Under the pieces are notes generated by a model that was not told the DNA's origin, searched no databases, and saw only the letters and a list, made by a program, of their open reading frames with translations. Of a stretch of DNA of 64,000 nucleotides, positions 48,554 to 57,869 are shown piece by piece (the first letter of the stretch is position 1; each line of letters begins with the position of its first letter). A program made the translations under genes and the position numbers. The stretch is from Mucilaginibacter polytrichastri. GTDB taxonomy: Bacteria; Bacteroidota; Bacteroidia; Sphingobacteriales; Sphingobacteriaceae. The stretch is taken from positions 2,784,265 to 2,848,264 of the forward strand of contig NZ_MPPL01000001.1 in assembly GCF_001911425.1 (NCBI RefSeq), written 5' to 3'.

Positions 48554-50839
48554 ATGAAAAAACTTTTTCTTCCGTTACTGCTCCTTGCGGGGATTAACAC
48601 GTTTGCCCAGCAGGTAACCGATCCCGCTGATCTTGTTAACCCCTTAATGGGCAGCCAATCTAAAGTAGATCTTTCTAACGGGAACACCTACCCTGCCATT
48701 GCCCTGCCATGGGGTATGAACACTTGGTCGCCGCAAACGGGCGTTATGGGCGACGGCTGGATGTACACTTACGATGCCGACAAAATTCGTGGATTTAAGC
48801 AAACCCACCAGCCATCGCCATGGATGAATGATTATGGGCAGTTTGCTATTATGGCTGTAACCGGCAAGGCTAAATTTACACAAGATGATCGCGCAAGCTG
48901 GTTTAGCCACAAAGCGGAGATCTCTAAACCGTATTATTACAGTGTTTACCTCGCCGATGCAGATGTAACTACAGAAATAACCCCTACAGAACGTGCAGCA
49001 CAATTTCGCTTCACCTTCCCTAAAACAGACAGTTCTTTTATTGTAGTTGATCCGTTTAATAAAGGGTCGTACATTAAAATTTTGCCTAAAGAACAAAAGA
49101 TAATCGGCTATACTACCCGTTACTCGCGCGGTAAGTACACCAATTTTAAAAACTACTTTGTAATATATATCGATAAGCCATTTACCTACAAACGTACCTG
49201 GCATGGAAAAACCTTTGCAGGCGCAGATACTTTAGAACTGCAGAACGACCATGCAGGCGCTATCATCGGCTTTAAAACAATTAAAGGCGAACAGGTACAC
49301 CTGCGTGTAGCTTCATCATTTATCAGTGCAGACCAGGCGGAGTTAAACCTGCAGCGCGAACTGGGCCACGACAGCTTTGATGTAACCAAACAAAAAGCGC
49401 ATGATACCTGGACTAAAACCCTAAGCCGCATTAATGTGCAAGGCGGCACCATAGATCAGATGCGTACTTTCTATTCGTGCTTGTACCGCATGCTGTTTTT
49501 CCCAAACAAACTGTATGAGGTTAACGCCAAAAATGAAATTGTGCACTGGAGCCCATACAATGGTAAAACATTGCCTGGTTATATGTTTGCCGGTACAGGT
49601 TTCTGGGATACCTTCAGAGCATTGTATCCGTTTTTAAACCTGATGTATCCTTCTATAAACAAAGAAATGCAGGAAGGCCTGATCAACGATTACAAAGAGG
49701 GCGGTTGGCTGCCCGAATGGTCTAGCCCTGGCTATTCAGATATTATGGTGGGTAATAACTCGGCCTCGGTAGTATCTGATGCTTATGCCAAAGGATTACG
49801 CGGATACGATATTAATAAACTATACGAAGCCTTGTTGCACGGTGCGAACAATGAAGGCCCTATATCGGCTGTTGGCCGTTACGGTGTAAAATATTATAAC
49901 AAACTGGGTTATGTACCTTACGATGTAAAAATTGACGAGAATGCTGCCCGCACAATTGAGTATGCCTATGACGATTTTGCAATTTACCAGCTAGGCAAGG
50001 CACTTCATCGCCCTAAAGAAGAAACTGATCTTTACAAAAACCGTTCACTAAACTATAAAAACCTGTTCGATCCGCAAACCGGTTTAATGCGAGGTAAAAA
50101 CAAGGATGGAAGTTTCCAAACGCCGTTTAACCCGCTTAAATGGGGCGATGCCTTTACCGAAGGTAATAGCTGGCACTACAGCTGGGGCGTTATGCATGAT
50201 ATGAACGGCCTTATTAAATTAATGGGTGGTAAACAGAATTTCGTAAACAAACTCGATTCTGTATTCTTGCTTCCACCTACATTTGATGACAGCTATTACG
50301 GTCAGGTAATTCACGAAATCCGTGAAATGCAGATCATGAACATGGGCCAATATGCACACGGCAACCAACCCATCCAGCACATGATATATCTGTACAACTA
50401 TGCAGGCCAGCCATGGAAAACCCAATACTGGGCACGCGAGGTAATGAACCGCCTGTATAAAGCAACACCAGATGGTTATTGCGGTGATGAGGATAACGGC
50501 CAAACTTCGGCCTGGTATGTATTCTCGGCACTGGGCTTTTACCCGGTTTGCCCCGCGGTAGACCAATACGTACTGGGTGCGCCGTTATTTAAGAAAGTAA
50601 CCTTAAAATTAGAGAATGGTAAAACAGTTGTTATTAACGCACCTGCCAACAGCGCTACAAACAAGTATGTTAATACCATGCAATACAATGGCAAACCATA
50701 TGATTTAAACTGGGTAAGCCATAGCGGTTTAATGCAGGGCGCAACTATCAACTTTAACATGACTGCCCAGCCCAATAAAAGCAGGGGTACTAAGGAAACG
50801 TCATTCCCTTATTCACTGTCTGTACAAGGCGACAAATAA
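48554..50839 (+). CDS. GH92 family glycosidase (alpha-mannosidase family)
   Basis: 'DLVNPLMGSQSKVDLSNGNTYPAIALPWGMNTWSPQTG', 'GTGFWDTFRALYPFLNLMYP', 'GYCGDEDNGQTSAWYVFSALGFYPVCPAVDQYVLGAPLF'; signal peptide, ATG at 48554. Confidence 0.96.
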   Translation: MKKLFLPLLLLAGINTFAQQVTDPADLVNPLMGSQSKVDLSNGNTYPAIALPWGMNTWSPQTGVMGDGWMYTYDADKIRGFKQTHQPSPWMNDYGQFAIMAVTGKAKFTQDDRASWFSHKAEISKPYYYSVYLADADVTTEITPTERAAQFRFTFPKTDSSFIVVDPFNKGSYIKILPKEQKIIGYTTRYSRGKYTNFKNYFVIYIDKPFTYKRTWHGKTFAGADTLELQNDHAGAIIGFKTIKGEQVHLRVASSFISADQAELNLQRELGHDSFDVTKQKAHDTWTKTLSRINVQGGTIDQMRTFYSCLYRMLFFPNKLYEVNAKNEIVHWSPYNGKTLPGYMFAGTGFWDTFRALYPFLNLMYPSINKEMQEGLINDYKEGGWLPEWSSPGYSDIMVGNNSASVVSDAYAKGLRGYDINKLYEALLHGANNEGPISAVGRYGVKYYNKLGYVPYDVKIDENAARTIEYAYDDFAIYQLGKALHRPKEETDLYKNRSLNYKNLFDPQTGLMRGKNKDGSFQTPFNPLKWGDAFTEGNSWHYSWGVMHDMNGLIKLMGGKQNFVNKLDSVFLLPPTFDDSYYGQVIHEIREMQIMNMGQYAHGNQPIQHMIYLYNYAGQPWKTQYWAREVMNRLYKATPDGYCGDEDNGQTSAWYVFSALGFYPVCPAVDQYVLGAPLFKKVTLKLENGKTVVINAPANSATNKYVNTMQYNGKPYDLNWVSHSGLMQGATINFNMTAQPNKSRGTKETSFPYSLSVQGDK

Positions 50840-50848
50840 AATATACCC

Positions 50849-50888
50849 AACCACCATGATGCAGTTTATTCTCTGCCTCATGGTGGTT
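50849..50888 (+). terminator. Rho-independent-like terminator after the GH92 gene
   Basis: AACCACCATGA / TCATGGTGGTT perfect 11-bp stem followed by TTTTGTT. Confidence 0.8.
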
Positions 50889-50981
50889 TTTTGTTATACA
50901 TAAGGTGCCATTACGTTAAATAATTTTACTTACAGTACATTTATTATCTTAATTTAGCCGCTAATAAATTATATTTCTAAT

Positions 50982-51824
50982 ATGTCAAAGTTGTTATCTA
51001 CTATCCTACCCCTCTGTCTGCTGGCTGCAGCTTCATGCCAGTCAAAACCGGTTGAAAAAGCCACCACTACTAAAACATCAACAGAAACATCAGTTAGTAA
51101 ATTGGTAACATCTGGTCCGGTTGCTTCGGCATCGGTTATTATGGGTCGCAAACAAGTGCCGGTATTATGTTACCACCAGATCCGCGATTGGCGCCCTACC
51201 GACTCTAAAACAGCTAAAGATTATATCATCCCTATTGCTGCCTTTAAAGAACATATGAAAATGCTGGCCGATAGTGGTTACCATACCATATTGCCAGATC
51301 AGCTATACGCCTACCTGGCTAACGGAGGCTCATTGCCAAGCAAACCTATTGTATTAACGTTTGACGATACAGACCTCGACCAATTTACCATTGCCCGCCC
51401 GGAAATGAAAAAATATGGCTTTAAAGGCGTATTCTTTATTATGACGGTATCGCTGGGACGACCGCATTACATGAGCAAAGAGCAGGTAAAACAATTATCT
51501 GACGAAGGCAACGTAATTGGCAGCCATACCTGGGATCACCATAACTTTAAAAAATTTGCAGGTAAAGACTGGGAAACCCAGATTGATAAACCAACCAAAA
51601 AACTGGTTGAAATTACCGGCAAACCAATTAAATACTTCGCATACCCGTTTGGTTTATGGAACGAACAAGGCTTGCCAGAGCTGCACAAACGTGGCTTTAT
51701 TATGGCGTTTCAATTAGCTGATAAACGTGGTGCTAATGACCCGCTAATGACCGTAAGGCGTATCTTGGATAGCGGTTACTGGAGCACCAAAACTTTAAGC
51801 AACAGCATTAAACATAGTTTTTAG
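50982..51824 (+). CDS. Polysaccharide deacetylase family lipoprotein (CE4-like)
   Basis: Lipobox 'CLLAAASCQSKP'; 'VLCYHQIRDW', 'PIVLTFDDTDLDQFTIARPEMKKYGFKGVFFIMT', 'NVIGSHTWDHHNF', 'IKYFAYPFG'. Confidence 0.92.
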   Translation: MSKLLSTILPLCLLAAASCQSKPVEKATTTKTSTETSVSKLVTSGPVASASVIMGRKQVPVLCYHQIRDWRPTDSKTAKDYIIPIAAFKEHMKMLADSGYHTILPDQLYAYLANGGSLPSKPIVLTFDDTDLDQFTIARPEMKKYGFKGVFFIMTVSLGRPHYMSKEQVKQLSDEGNVIGSHTWDHHNFKKFAGKDWETQIDKPTKKLVEITGKPIKYFAYPFGLWNEQGLPELHKRGFIMAFQLADKRGANDPLMTVRRILDSGYWSTKTLSNSIKHSF

Positions 51825-51870
51825 TAAGTAGCAGAATATTTAATAAGAGGCAAGGCCAAATGATTATAAC

Positions 51871-51907
51871 TTAAAAGCAGATACTCAATAAGTGTATCTG
51901 CTTTTAA
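51871..51907. terminator. Bidirectional hairpin terminator between convergent genes
   Basis: TTAAAAGCAGATAC-tcaataagt-GTATCTGCTTTTAA, perfect 14-bp stem. Confidence 0.82.
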
Positions 51908-51921
51908 ATTTTCTGAACATA

Positions 51922-52908
51922 TTAGTGTTTTAATTTCAGCATAAAATCATACTGTTGCGGATCAATAGAACCGTCTCGCCTTAAATTCAAATCTACCGTA
52001 ACCATACCGTTAGCCTTTGCGATCTTATTAATATATAGTGACATATATTCAGGCGAATAACGTAATCCAGGTTGAGCCCAATTGGAACCCAAGTACGACA
52101 GTATATGCCATTGAACCCCTTTTTTAGATTTAACAGCAGGCAAATCTTCAAATTTATTTGATTCGCCTGCTGTATAATTACCAATATTGTAACCATCTAC
52201 ATTATAAACAACAACTTTATCCGCCGGGCCGCTATTTAATCCAACCAGCGCATTTTTATTGCCGGCCTTTGCAGCGGCTACCATTTGAATTAAGAATTTT
52301 TTGTTGTAGCCAATAAAAGGGTAACATCCGTCAATCCACCATCCCGAAATTTTATTTTTATATTTAAGGCTAATACTACGAATAATAGTTGACCAACTTG
52401 TTACCCATTGTTGATCTACATTAAAAGTGTTTGGTTTAGCATCAGGATTGATACTTGGGTTATGCAAGGCTAAACTTGCTTTTCTATCAGCACGGGGTCC
52501 GTCGCCCGTTGCATACAAAAATAGTTTAATATGTTTTTTTGCCAATGCTGTATATAAATCGGAAATCAAATCGCGATTAGGGGTTACTTCTCCTCTTTTA
52601 TAACCTGTCATTTTTTCATAAGTTGCATTCGGCAAGCATAAAAATTGGTCTGCTTGTTGGGTTGTAAAAATCACATATTCTGCCTTCATCTTACTTGCTT
52701 GATCTGCAATTAAATTAACATTTAAAGAATTAACGCAACTATCCCAAGAGGTTGTTTTTCCTTGATTCCATGGTTCCTTTTCATTTTGAAAAAAATGCAA
52801 ATAGTGAAAAAAAACGCCAAAATGCATTTTTTTAGTTTTTGCCCTTTGAGCAAAAAGACAGTTTGTTAATGTAAATAATATAATAGATAATAAACCGATT
52901 TTTTTCAT
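51922..52908 (-). CDS. Alpha-L-fucosidase-like (GH29-like) secreted protein, catalytic-domain only
   Basis: Signal peptide; 'MHFGVFFHYLHFF', 'KMKAEYVIFTTQQADQF', 'KISGWWIDGCYPFIGY', 'VDLNLRRDGSIDPQQYDFM'. Confidence 0.68.
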   Translation of the reverse strand: MKKIGLLSIILFTLTNCLFAQRAKTKKMHFGVFFHYLHFFQNEKEPWNQGKTTSWDSCVNSLNVNLIADQASKMKAEYVIFTTQQADQFLCLPNATYEKMTGYKRGEVTPNRDLISDLYTALAKKHIKLFLYATGDGPRADRKASLALHNPSINPDAKPNTFNVDQQWVTSWSTIIRSISLKYKNKISGWWIDGCYPFIGYNKKFLIQMVAAAKAGNKNALVGLNSGPADKVVVYNVDGYNIGNYTAGESNKFEDLPAVKSKKGVQWHILSYLGSNWAQPGLRYSPEYMSLYINKIAKANGMVTVDLNLRRDGSIDPQQYDFMLKLKH

Positions 52909-53096
52909 AAGGTGTTGAGTTAGTAATATGTCTAAGTAATATTAAATGTGGCTCCATTTATATTATAAATATTACCTGGCACAAATAATACCCATATTGA
53001 TAGTTAATGCTGTAAACAAATGAGTGCAAAACACGCAGACGATATTTAAAACCATTTAACTACACAAATATGCCTCATATTTATATAGTTAAATGC

Positions 53097-53219
53097 AAGA
53101 GGCCGTCTCATAAGTAAAACCGGGACTCTGAGTATCGTCTATACGAAAACGTTTGCCACCACCTACCCGAATAATTTAAAGAAAAAGAGGATATTGCCAT
53201 AATTATGAGACAGCTTCTT
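53097..53219. mobile_element. MITE-like element / IS-end remnant with 17-bp imperfect terminal inverted repeats
   Basis: AAGAGGCCGTCTCATAA (53097-53113) versus TTATGAGACAGCTTCTT (53203-53219): 15/17 complementary, 89 bp apart, no transposase ORF. Confidence 0.62.
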
Positions 53220-53507
53220 ATAAATTTTCGCCCGATGGGCCCTGGCCTTTGTTGGATGAATTGGTTACCGGTTGCTCTGCAGATGAGTTGGTAATCGGTT
53301 TCCTATCTTCTGGGCTTGGATCTCCATCTCTAGATGGGGTAACCGTTTTAACGCGGTTCTCGTATGGCTTATCCTGTACGTTGGGGTCGTTGTCGCTCTG
53401 GTCAAGAGCCGAATCCCCTACGTTTTCGCCAAGCATATCATCAGTTTTGTCTGTACTATGGCTATATCCTTATTCTTAGGATCGGCTGTTTTTATTTGAT
53501 CGCTCAT
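53218..53507 (-). pseudogene. Small hydrophilic protein gene, apparently frame-disrupted
   Basis: MSDQIKTADPKNKD from ATG 53507 reaches a stop in frame 1; a second frame continues as STDKTDDMLGENVGDSALDQSDNDPNVQDKPYENRVKTVTPSRDGDPS... The two frames overlap near 53440-53480. Confidence 0.45.
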
Positions 53508-53679
53508 CATAATTGTTGTTTTACAGGTAAATAAATGAGTGTTGTTTATTATTTTAACAACCTCTCTTTGTTATAAGTACAACGTTATACATCGCAATGT
53601 GTTTGCCCAGTTTAAACTCAAGGATTATTTAATTAATTGCAAATTAAAACCTACTGTTATTAACTTAAATGCAGATGCG

Positions 53680-53687
53680 TATCTTTG
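53680..53687 (+). promoter_or_regulatory. Bacteroidota-type -7 box upstream of queG
   Basis: TATCTTTG (TAnnTTTG consensus) immediately upstream of the ATG at 53693. Confidence 0.5.
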
Positions 53688-53692
53688 CATCA

Positions 53693-54628
53693 ATGCTCAA
53701 TAACCGCAACGCATATAGTCAACTCATTAAAGCTGAGGCCCAAAAGCTTGGTTTTTTGTTTTGCGGTATAGCTAAGGCCGAGTTTTTGGAGCAGGAAGCC
53801 CCCCGTTTAGAAAGCTGGCTGCAAAAGGGTATGCACGGAGAAATGGCTTACATGGAAAACTATTTCGATAAGCGGCTCGATCCACGGTTACTCGTGGATG
53901 GTGCAAAGTCGGTGATATCGCTAGGCTTAAATTATTACTCAGATCATCAACAGTCAGACCCCAACGCCCCTAAAATTTCCAAATATGCCTTCGGGGCCGA
54001 TTACCATACGGTAATTAAAGATAAACTGAAGCAACTACTGGCAGTAATTAACGAACAGATTGGCGAAGTTGGCGGCCGTGCATTTGTAGACTCGGCCCCG
54101 GTGCTGGATAAAGCCTGGGCAAAAAAAGCCGGGTTGGGTTGGATTGGTAAAAATTCCAACCTCATTAGTAAAAAAACCGGCTCATTTTTCTTTTTGGCCG
54201 AACTGATTGTAGACATCGAACTGGAGTACGACATTGAACCCACTGCCGACCATTGCGGTACCTGCACCCGTTGTATTGATGCCTGCCCTACCGAGGCAAT
54301 TGTGGCCCCGCAGGTAGTTAACGGCAGCCGTTGTATATCTTACCTTACCATCGAACTTAAAAACGAAATACCAGCAGAATTTAAGGGCAAAATGGATGGA
54401 TGGATGTTTGGATGCGATATTTGCCAGGACGTTTGCCCATGGAACAAGTTTTCTTTATTACATCAGGAACAATCTTTTGCCCCCCATCCCGAACTTTTAG
54501 GCATGAACACCGCCGACTGGAATGACATTACCGAAGATGTGTTTAGAAAAGTATTTAAAAACTCGGCCGTAAAGCGCACCAAATTTGACGGGCTGACCAG
54601 GAATATCAGCTTTTTGAAGAAAATATAG
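53693..54628 (+). CDS. queG: Epoxyqueuosine reductase QueG
   Basis: '[48 protein letters not shown]', '[16 protein letters not shown]', '[12 protein letters not shown]' (two 4Fe-4S motifs). Confidence 0.95.
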   Translation: MLNNRNAYSQLIKAEAQKLGFLFCGIAKAEFLEQEAPRLESWLQKGMHGEMAYMENYFDKRLDPRLLVDGAKSVISLGLNYYSDHQQSDPNAPKISKYAFGADYHTVIKDKLKQLLAVINEQIGEVGGRAFVDSAPVLDKAWAKKAGLGWIGKNSNLISKKTGSFFFLAELIVDIELEYDIEPTADHCGTCTRCIDACPTEAIVAPQVVNGSRCISYLTIELKNEIPAEFKGKMDGWMFGCDICQDVCPWNKFSLLHQEQSFAPHPELLGMNTADWNDITEDVFRKVFKNSAVKRTKFDGLTRNISFLKKI

Positions 54629-54638
54629 TAATTAAAAA

Positions 54639-54725
54639 TTTGTCAATTGCGAGATACGAAGCAATCTCATAGCTATACAGATATAGCACGCGATGAGATT
54701 GCCACGCTTCGCCCGCAATGACAAA
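54639..54725. repeat. REP-like palindromic intergenic element
   Basis: TTTGTCAATTGCGAGATACGAAGCAATCTCAT...GATGAGATTGCCACGCTTCGCCCGCAATGACAAA: imperfect inverted repeat of the TTGTCATTGCGAG..CGAAGCAATCTC type. Confidence 0.72.
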
Positions 54726-54733
54726 ATAGGAAA

Positions 54734-55765
54734 TTATCCCTTTTTAAACTTATCAGCCAATAGTTTCAGCATATCCTCATTAACAGGTTTAGCCGGTTCG
54801 TCTTTTTTCCTAACCGGTTGTTGCTGGTTAGGGTTTTGCTGGTATGGTTTAGTGTATGGGCGTTGTTCTGCAGGTTTTGCAGCAGTTGCGGCGCCTTCTG
54901 CCGGTTTTGCTACCGGGGCCGGCTTGGGCTGCTGCACAGGCTTAAGCCTGGCGGCATTACGGGCATCGTTCCAGCGTTTGTAAATGGTTTCTATTTTACG
55001 CTTGGTATACAGCGGAAAATCACCCTGCATCATCCATGAATAATAGCTTGGCTCTACATCAAATACATCCTCTACCTTTTTGCCTTTATGTTTGCCAAAG
55101 TTAAACACCTCGAAACCATCGGCATTAAATACCATACGGCCGGCAAAGTCAACATTTTTATTCATGTTGGTAAATACATGCAACGCCTCAACATCAGCAA
55201 CTACAGGTACAGATTTATTGCCTTCACGATCTTCAAACTCGGTGTTTTCGTAACGTTCCAGTTGTGCAAGCAATACTTCCATAGTGGCACGGGTATCGGC
55301 TTCGGCGCTGTGCGCATTAATAATGTCCTTGCCACAGTAAAAGCGGTAGGCCGCCTTTAAAGTACGCTGCTCCATTTGGTGAAATATATTTTGCACATCA
55401 ACCAGGTGGCGGTTATCAATATCAAACGGTACCCCGGCACGCAAAAACTCCTCCATAATCATCGGGATATCAAATTTATTAGAGTTAAACCCGGCCAGGT
55501 CGCTGTCGCCAATAAACTCGGCAACGGCTGGCGCTAACGCTTTAAAGTTAGGTTCATCTTTAATATCTTCATCATATATACCATGGATGATAGATGTTTC
55601 ATAAGGGATCGGCATTTCGGGATTTACACGCCATGTTTTCACCTCTTCACTACCATCGGGCAATAACCTGATAACAGAAATTTCTACAATACGATCAACC
55701 CCTATGTGTGTACCTGTTGCTTCCAGATCAAAGAAAGCCAATGGGCGCTTTAAATTCAATTTCAT
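54734..55765 (-). CDS. DnaQ-like 3'-5' exonuclease with disordered Pro/Gln/Lys-rich C-terminal tail
   Basis: 'RPLAFFDLEATGTHIGVDRIVEISVIRLLPDGS', 'LAGFNSNKFDIPMIMEEFLRAG', 'NAHSAEADTRATMEVLLAQL'; ATG at 55765. Confidence 0.93.
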   Translation of the reverse strand: MKLNLKRPLAFFDLEATGTHIGVDRIVEISVIRLLPDGSEEVKTWRVNPEMPIPYETSIIHGIYDEDIKDEPNFKALAPAVAEFIGDSDLAGFNSNKFDIPMIMEEFLRAGVPFDIDNRHLVDVQNIFHQMEQRTLKAAYRFYCGKDIINAHSAEADTRATMEVLLAQLERYENTEFEDREGNKSVPVVADVEALHVFTNMNKNVDFAGRMVFNADGFEVFNFGKHKGKKVEDVFDVEPSYYSWMMQGDFPLYTKRKIETIYKRWNDARNAARLKPVQQPKPAPVAKPAEGAATAAKPAEQRPYTKPYQQNPNQQQPVRKKDEPAKPVNEDMLKLLADKFKKG

Positions 55766-55889
55766 TTGTGTAAAGTCTACACTGCAAAAATCGGAAAAAG
55801 TCTGCTTATACCCGCACAATATATTTTTTAAATGTATTTAGCATTCTGAGATAAAGTATTAATTTAATGCCCACCTAATTGCAATTTTA

Positions 55890-57869
55890 ATGAAGCGTTT
55901 TTTACCCCTTCTTTTTTTATCCTTTATTACTTATTATCAATCATTTGCCCAGAATTTTGATTTCGGAAAAACCACCGAACAGGAAATGCAGATGAAAAGC
56001 TATGACAAGGATACCAGTGCGCACGCCGTTGTATTGAATGAATACGGCAAAGCCTACATGACCACTGGCGGCGACCATATCAGGCTGCAATTTGAGCACC
56101 ACGTTAAAATTAAGATTTTTGACAGCAAGGCTTTTGAGCAGCAAGGCAACATTGTTATAGACCTTTATAAGGAAGATAACGACAGTTTTGAAACAGCGGG
56201 TAATATTGATGCCGTAACCACTTACCTTGATAATGATGGTATTATGCGGCAAACACAATTAGACCCGGCAAAAATTTTCAAGGTTAACCAAAACAAACAC
56301 CATAACCTGGTTAAGTTTGATATGCCTAATATGCGTAAAGGCTGTGTTATTGAATATAAGTATACCACAGAGTCGCCATTTGTATTCAATTTTGAAACCT
56401 GGAAATTTCAGTCAGAGATTCCTAAAATACATTCGGAGTACCATGCTAATATCCCGGCTGTTTATCAATATAACATTAGTTTAAGAGGCGCTTTAAAACT
56501 TACAAAAAACACATCAGAACTGGATAGGGATTGCTTTTCGTTTTACGGCACCAAGTGCGATTGCAGCAACCTCACGTTTATAATGGATAATATCCCCGCG
56601 TTTGTTGAGGAAGAGCATATGACGGCATCTAAAAACTTCATGTCGGCCATTTATTTCGAGCTATCAGAATACGTTAACTTTAATAATGGTGTAAAAATGA
56701 AGCTTACCAAAGAGTGGAAGGATATAGATTATCTTTTTAAAACCCATGAGCTTTTTGGCAGCCAGATAAAACGGAGCGGTTTAATGAAAGACCGCATTGG
56801 CGGTTTAATTGCTAATAAGCCAGATGACCTTTCAAAAGCGCAGGCCATTTATCAGTACATGCAAAAAACATTTAAGTGGAATGACTACTACGGTGTATTT
56901 AGCGAAGATGGCATACGCAAAGCACAGGATATACATACAGGTAACATAGGCGATATAAACCTTTCGCTAATTGCCGCACTTAAAGCTGCAGATATTAATA
57001 CAGAAGCCGTGTTAATATCCACTCGTGACCATGGGGTTATCAACAGGCTTTTCCCAGTGGCGAGCGACTTTGATTACGTAGTAGCCAAGATTAACATTGG
57101 CGACAAAAGTTACCTGCTAGATGCCTCAGACCCCTTGCTTGCATTTGGCATGTTGCCACTTCGTTGTATTAATGACCAGGGCCGGGTAATTAGTTTTGAG
57201 AAACCATCTTACTGGCTCGACATTACAGAACCGCAAAAGAAAACTACAACTACCGCTTTCGATCTTACCTTGCAGCCGGATGGAAAACTGACCGGCACAT
57301 TTAAAGAGTTTTCGAGCGGGTATGCCGGATATTTGAAACGCAAAGAAATTAAAAAATTTAATTCTGTTGATGAATATGTAGAAGATTTGGATGGCCGTTA
57401 TCCTAAAGTTAAGATTCTAAAATCAGAAATACAAGGCTTGGATAGCCTTAGCGGATATCTGGCCGAATCTTATGAGGTTGAAATAAATGCTTACAAAGGG
57501 CTGGATCATCAATCGTTAAGCCTCAACCCATTTATTTTTGGCCATATTAAAGTAAATCCCTTTAAATTAGAAGACAGGAGTTTCCCTATAGATATGGGTA
57601 TGCCTACGGAAGACAGGTTTAACCTAACCATACATTTACCAGCCAATTTTGTAGTAGAAAGCGGCACTAAAAATATTGCTATTGGCTTGCCAAACAACGG
57701 AGGCCGGATCATCACTGATTTTACAAACAATACCGAAAGTTGCACCTATTCTGAGGCTATTGTATTTGCCAAGCCCGTGTACAGCGTTTCCGAATATCCC
57801 TACCTAAAGGAGTTTTTCAACAAGATCATCCAATCAGAAGGTTCGGAAATAATTTTCAAGAAAAAATAA
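55890..57869 (+). CDS. DUF3857 / transglutaminase-like domain secreted protein
   Basis: Signal peptide; N-terminal DUF3857-like beta domain; 'KAQAIYQYMQKTFKWNDYYGVFSEDGIRKAQDIHTGNIGDINLSLIAALKAADINTEAVLISTRDHG'. Confidence 0.85.
   Translation: MKRFLPLLFLSFITYYQSFAQNFDFGKTTEQEMQMKSYDKDTSAHAVVLNEYGKAYMTTGGDHIRLQFEHHVKIKIFDSKAFEQQGNIVIDLYKEDNDSFETAGNIDAVTTYLDNDGIMRQTQLDPAKIFKVNQNKHHNLVKFDMPNMRKGCVIEYKYTTESPFVFNFETWKFQSEIPKIHSEYHANIPAVYQYNISLRGALKLTKNTSELDRDCFSFYGTKCDCSNLTFIMDNIPAFVEEEHMTASKNFMSAIYFELSEYVNFNNGVKMKLTKEWKDIDYLFKTHELFGSQIKRSGLMKDRIGGLIANKPDDLSKAQAIYQYMQKTFKWNDYYGVFSEDGIRKAQDIHTGNIGDINLSLIAALKAADINTEAVLISTRDHGVINRLFPVASDFDYVVAKINIGDKSYLLDASDPLLAFGMLPLRCINDQGRVISFEKPSYWLDITEPQKKTTTTAFDLTLQPDGKLTGTFKEFSSGYAGYLKRKEIKKFNSVDEYVEDLDGRYPKVKILKSEIQGLDSLSGYLAESYEVEINAYKGLDHQSLSLNPFIFGHIKVNPFKLEDRSFPIDMGMPTEDRFNLTIHLPANFVVESGTKNIAIGLPNNGGRIITDFTNNTESCTYSEAIVFAKPVYSVSEYPYLKEFFNKIIQSEGSEIIFKKK

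Noticed and set aside
48644-49204. 186-aa antisense ORF inside the GH92 gene
   Set aside because: Lies entirely opposite a strongly supported GH92 coding sequence; no recognisable motifs.
38619-53030. Shared 14-mer AAACAAATGAGTGC near 38.6 kb and 53.0 kb, both in AT-rich intergenic DNA
   Set aside because: Flanks do not extend the match; likely chance in AT-rich sequence, though a genome-wide count would settle it.
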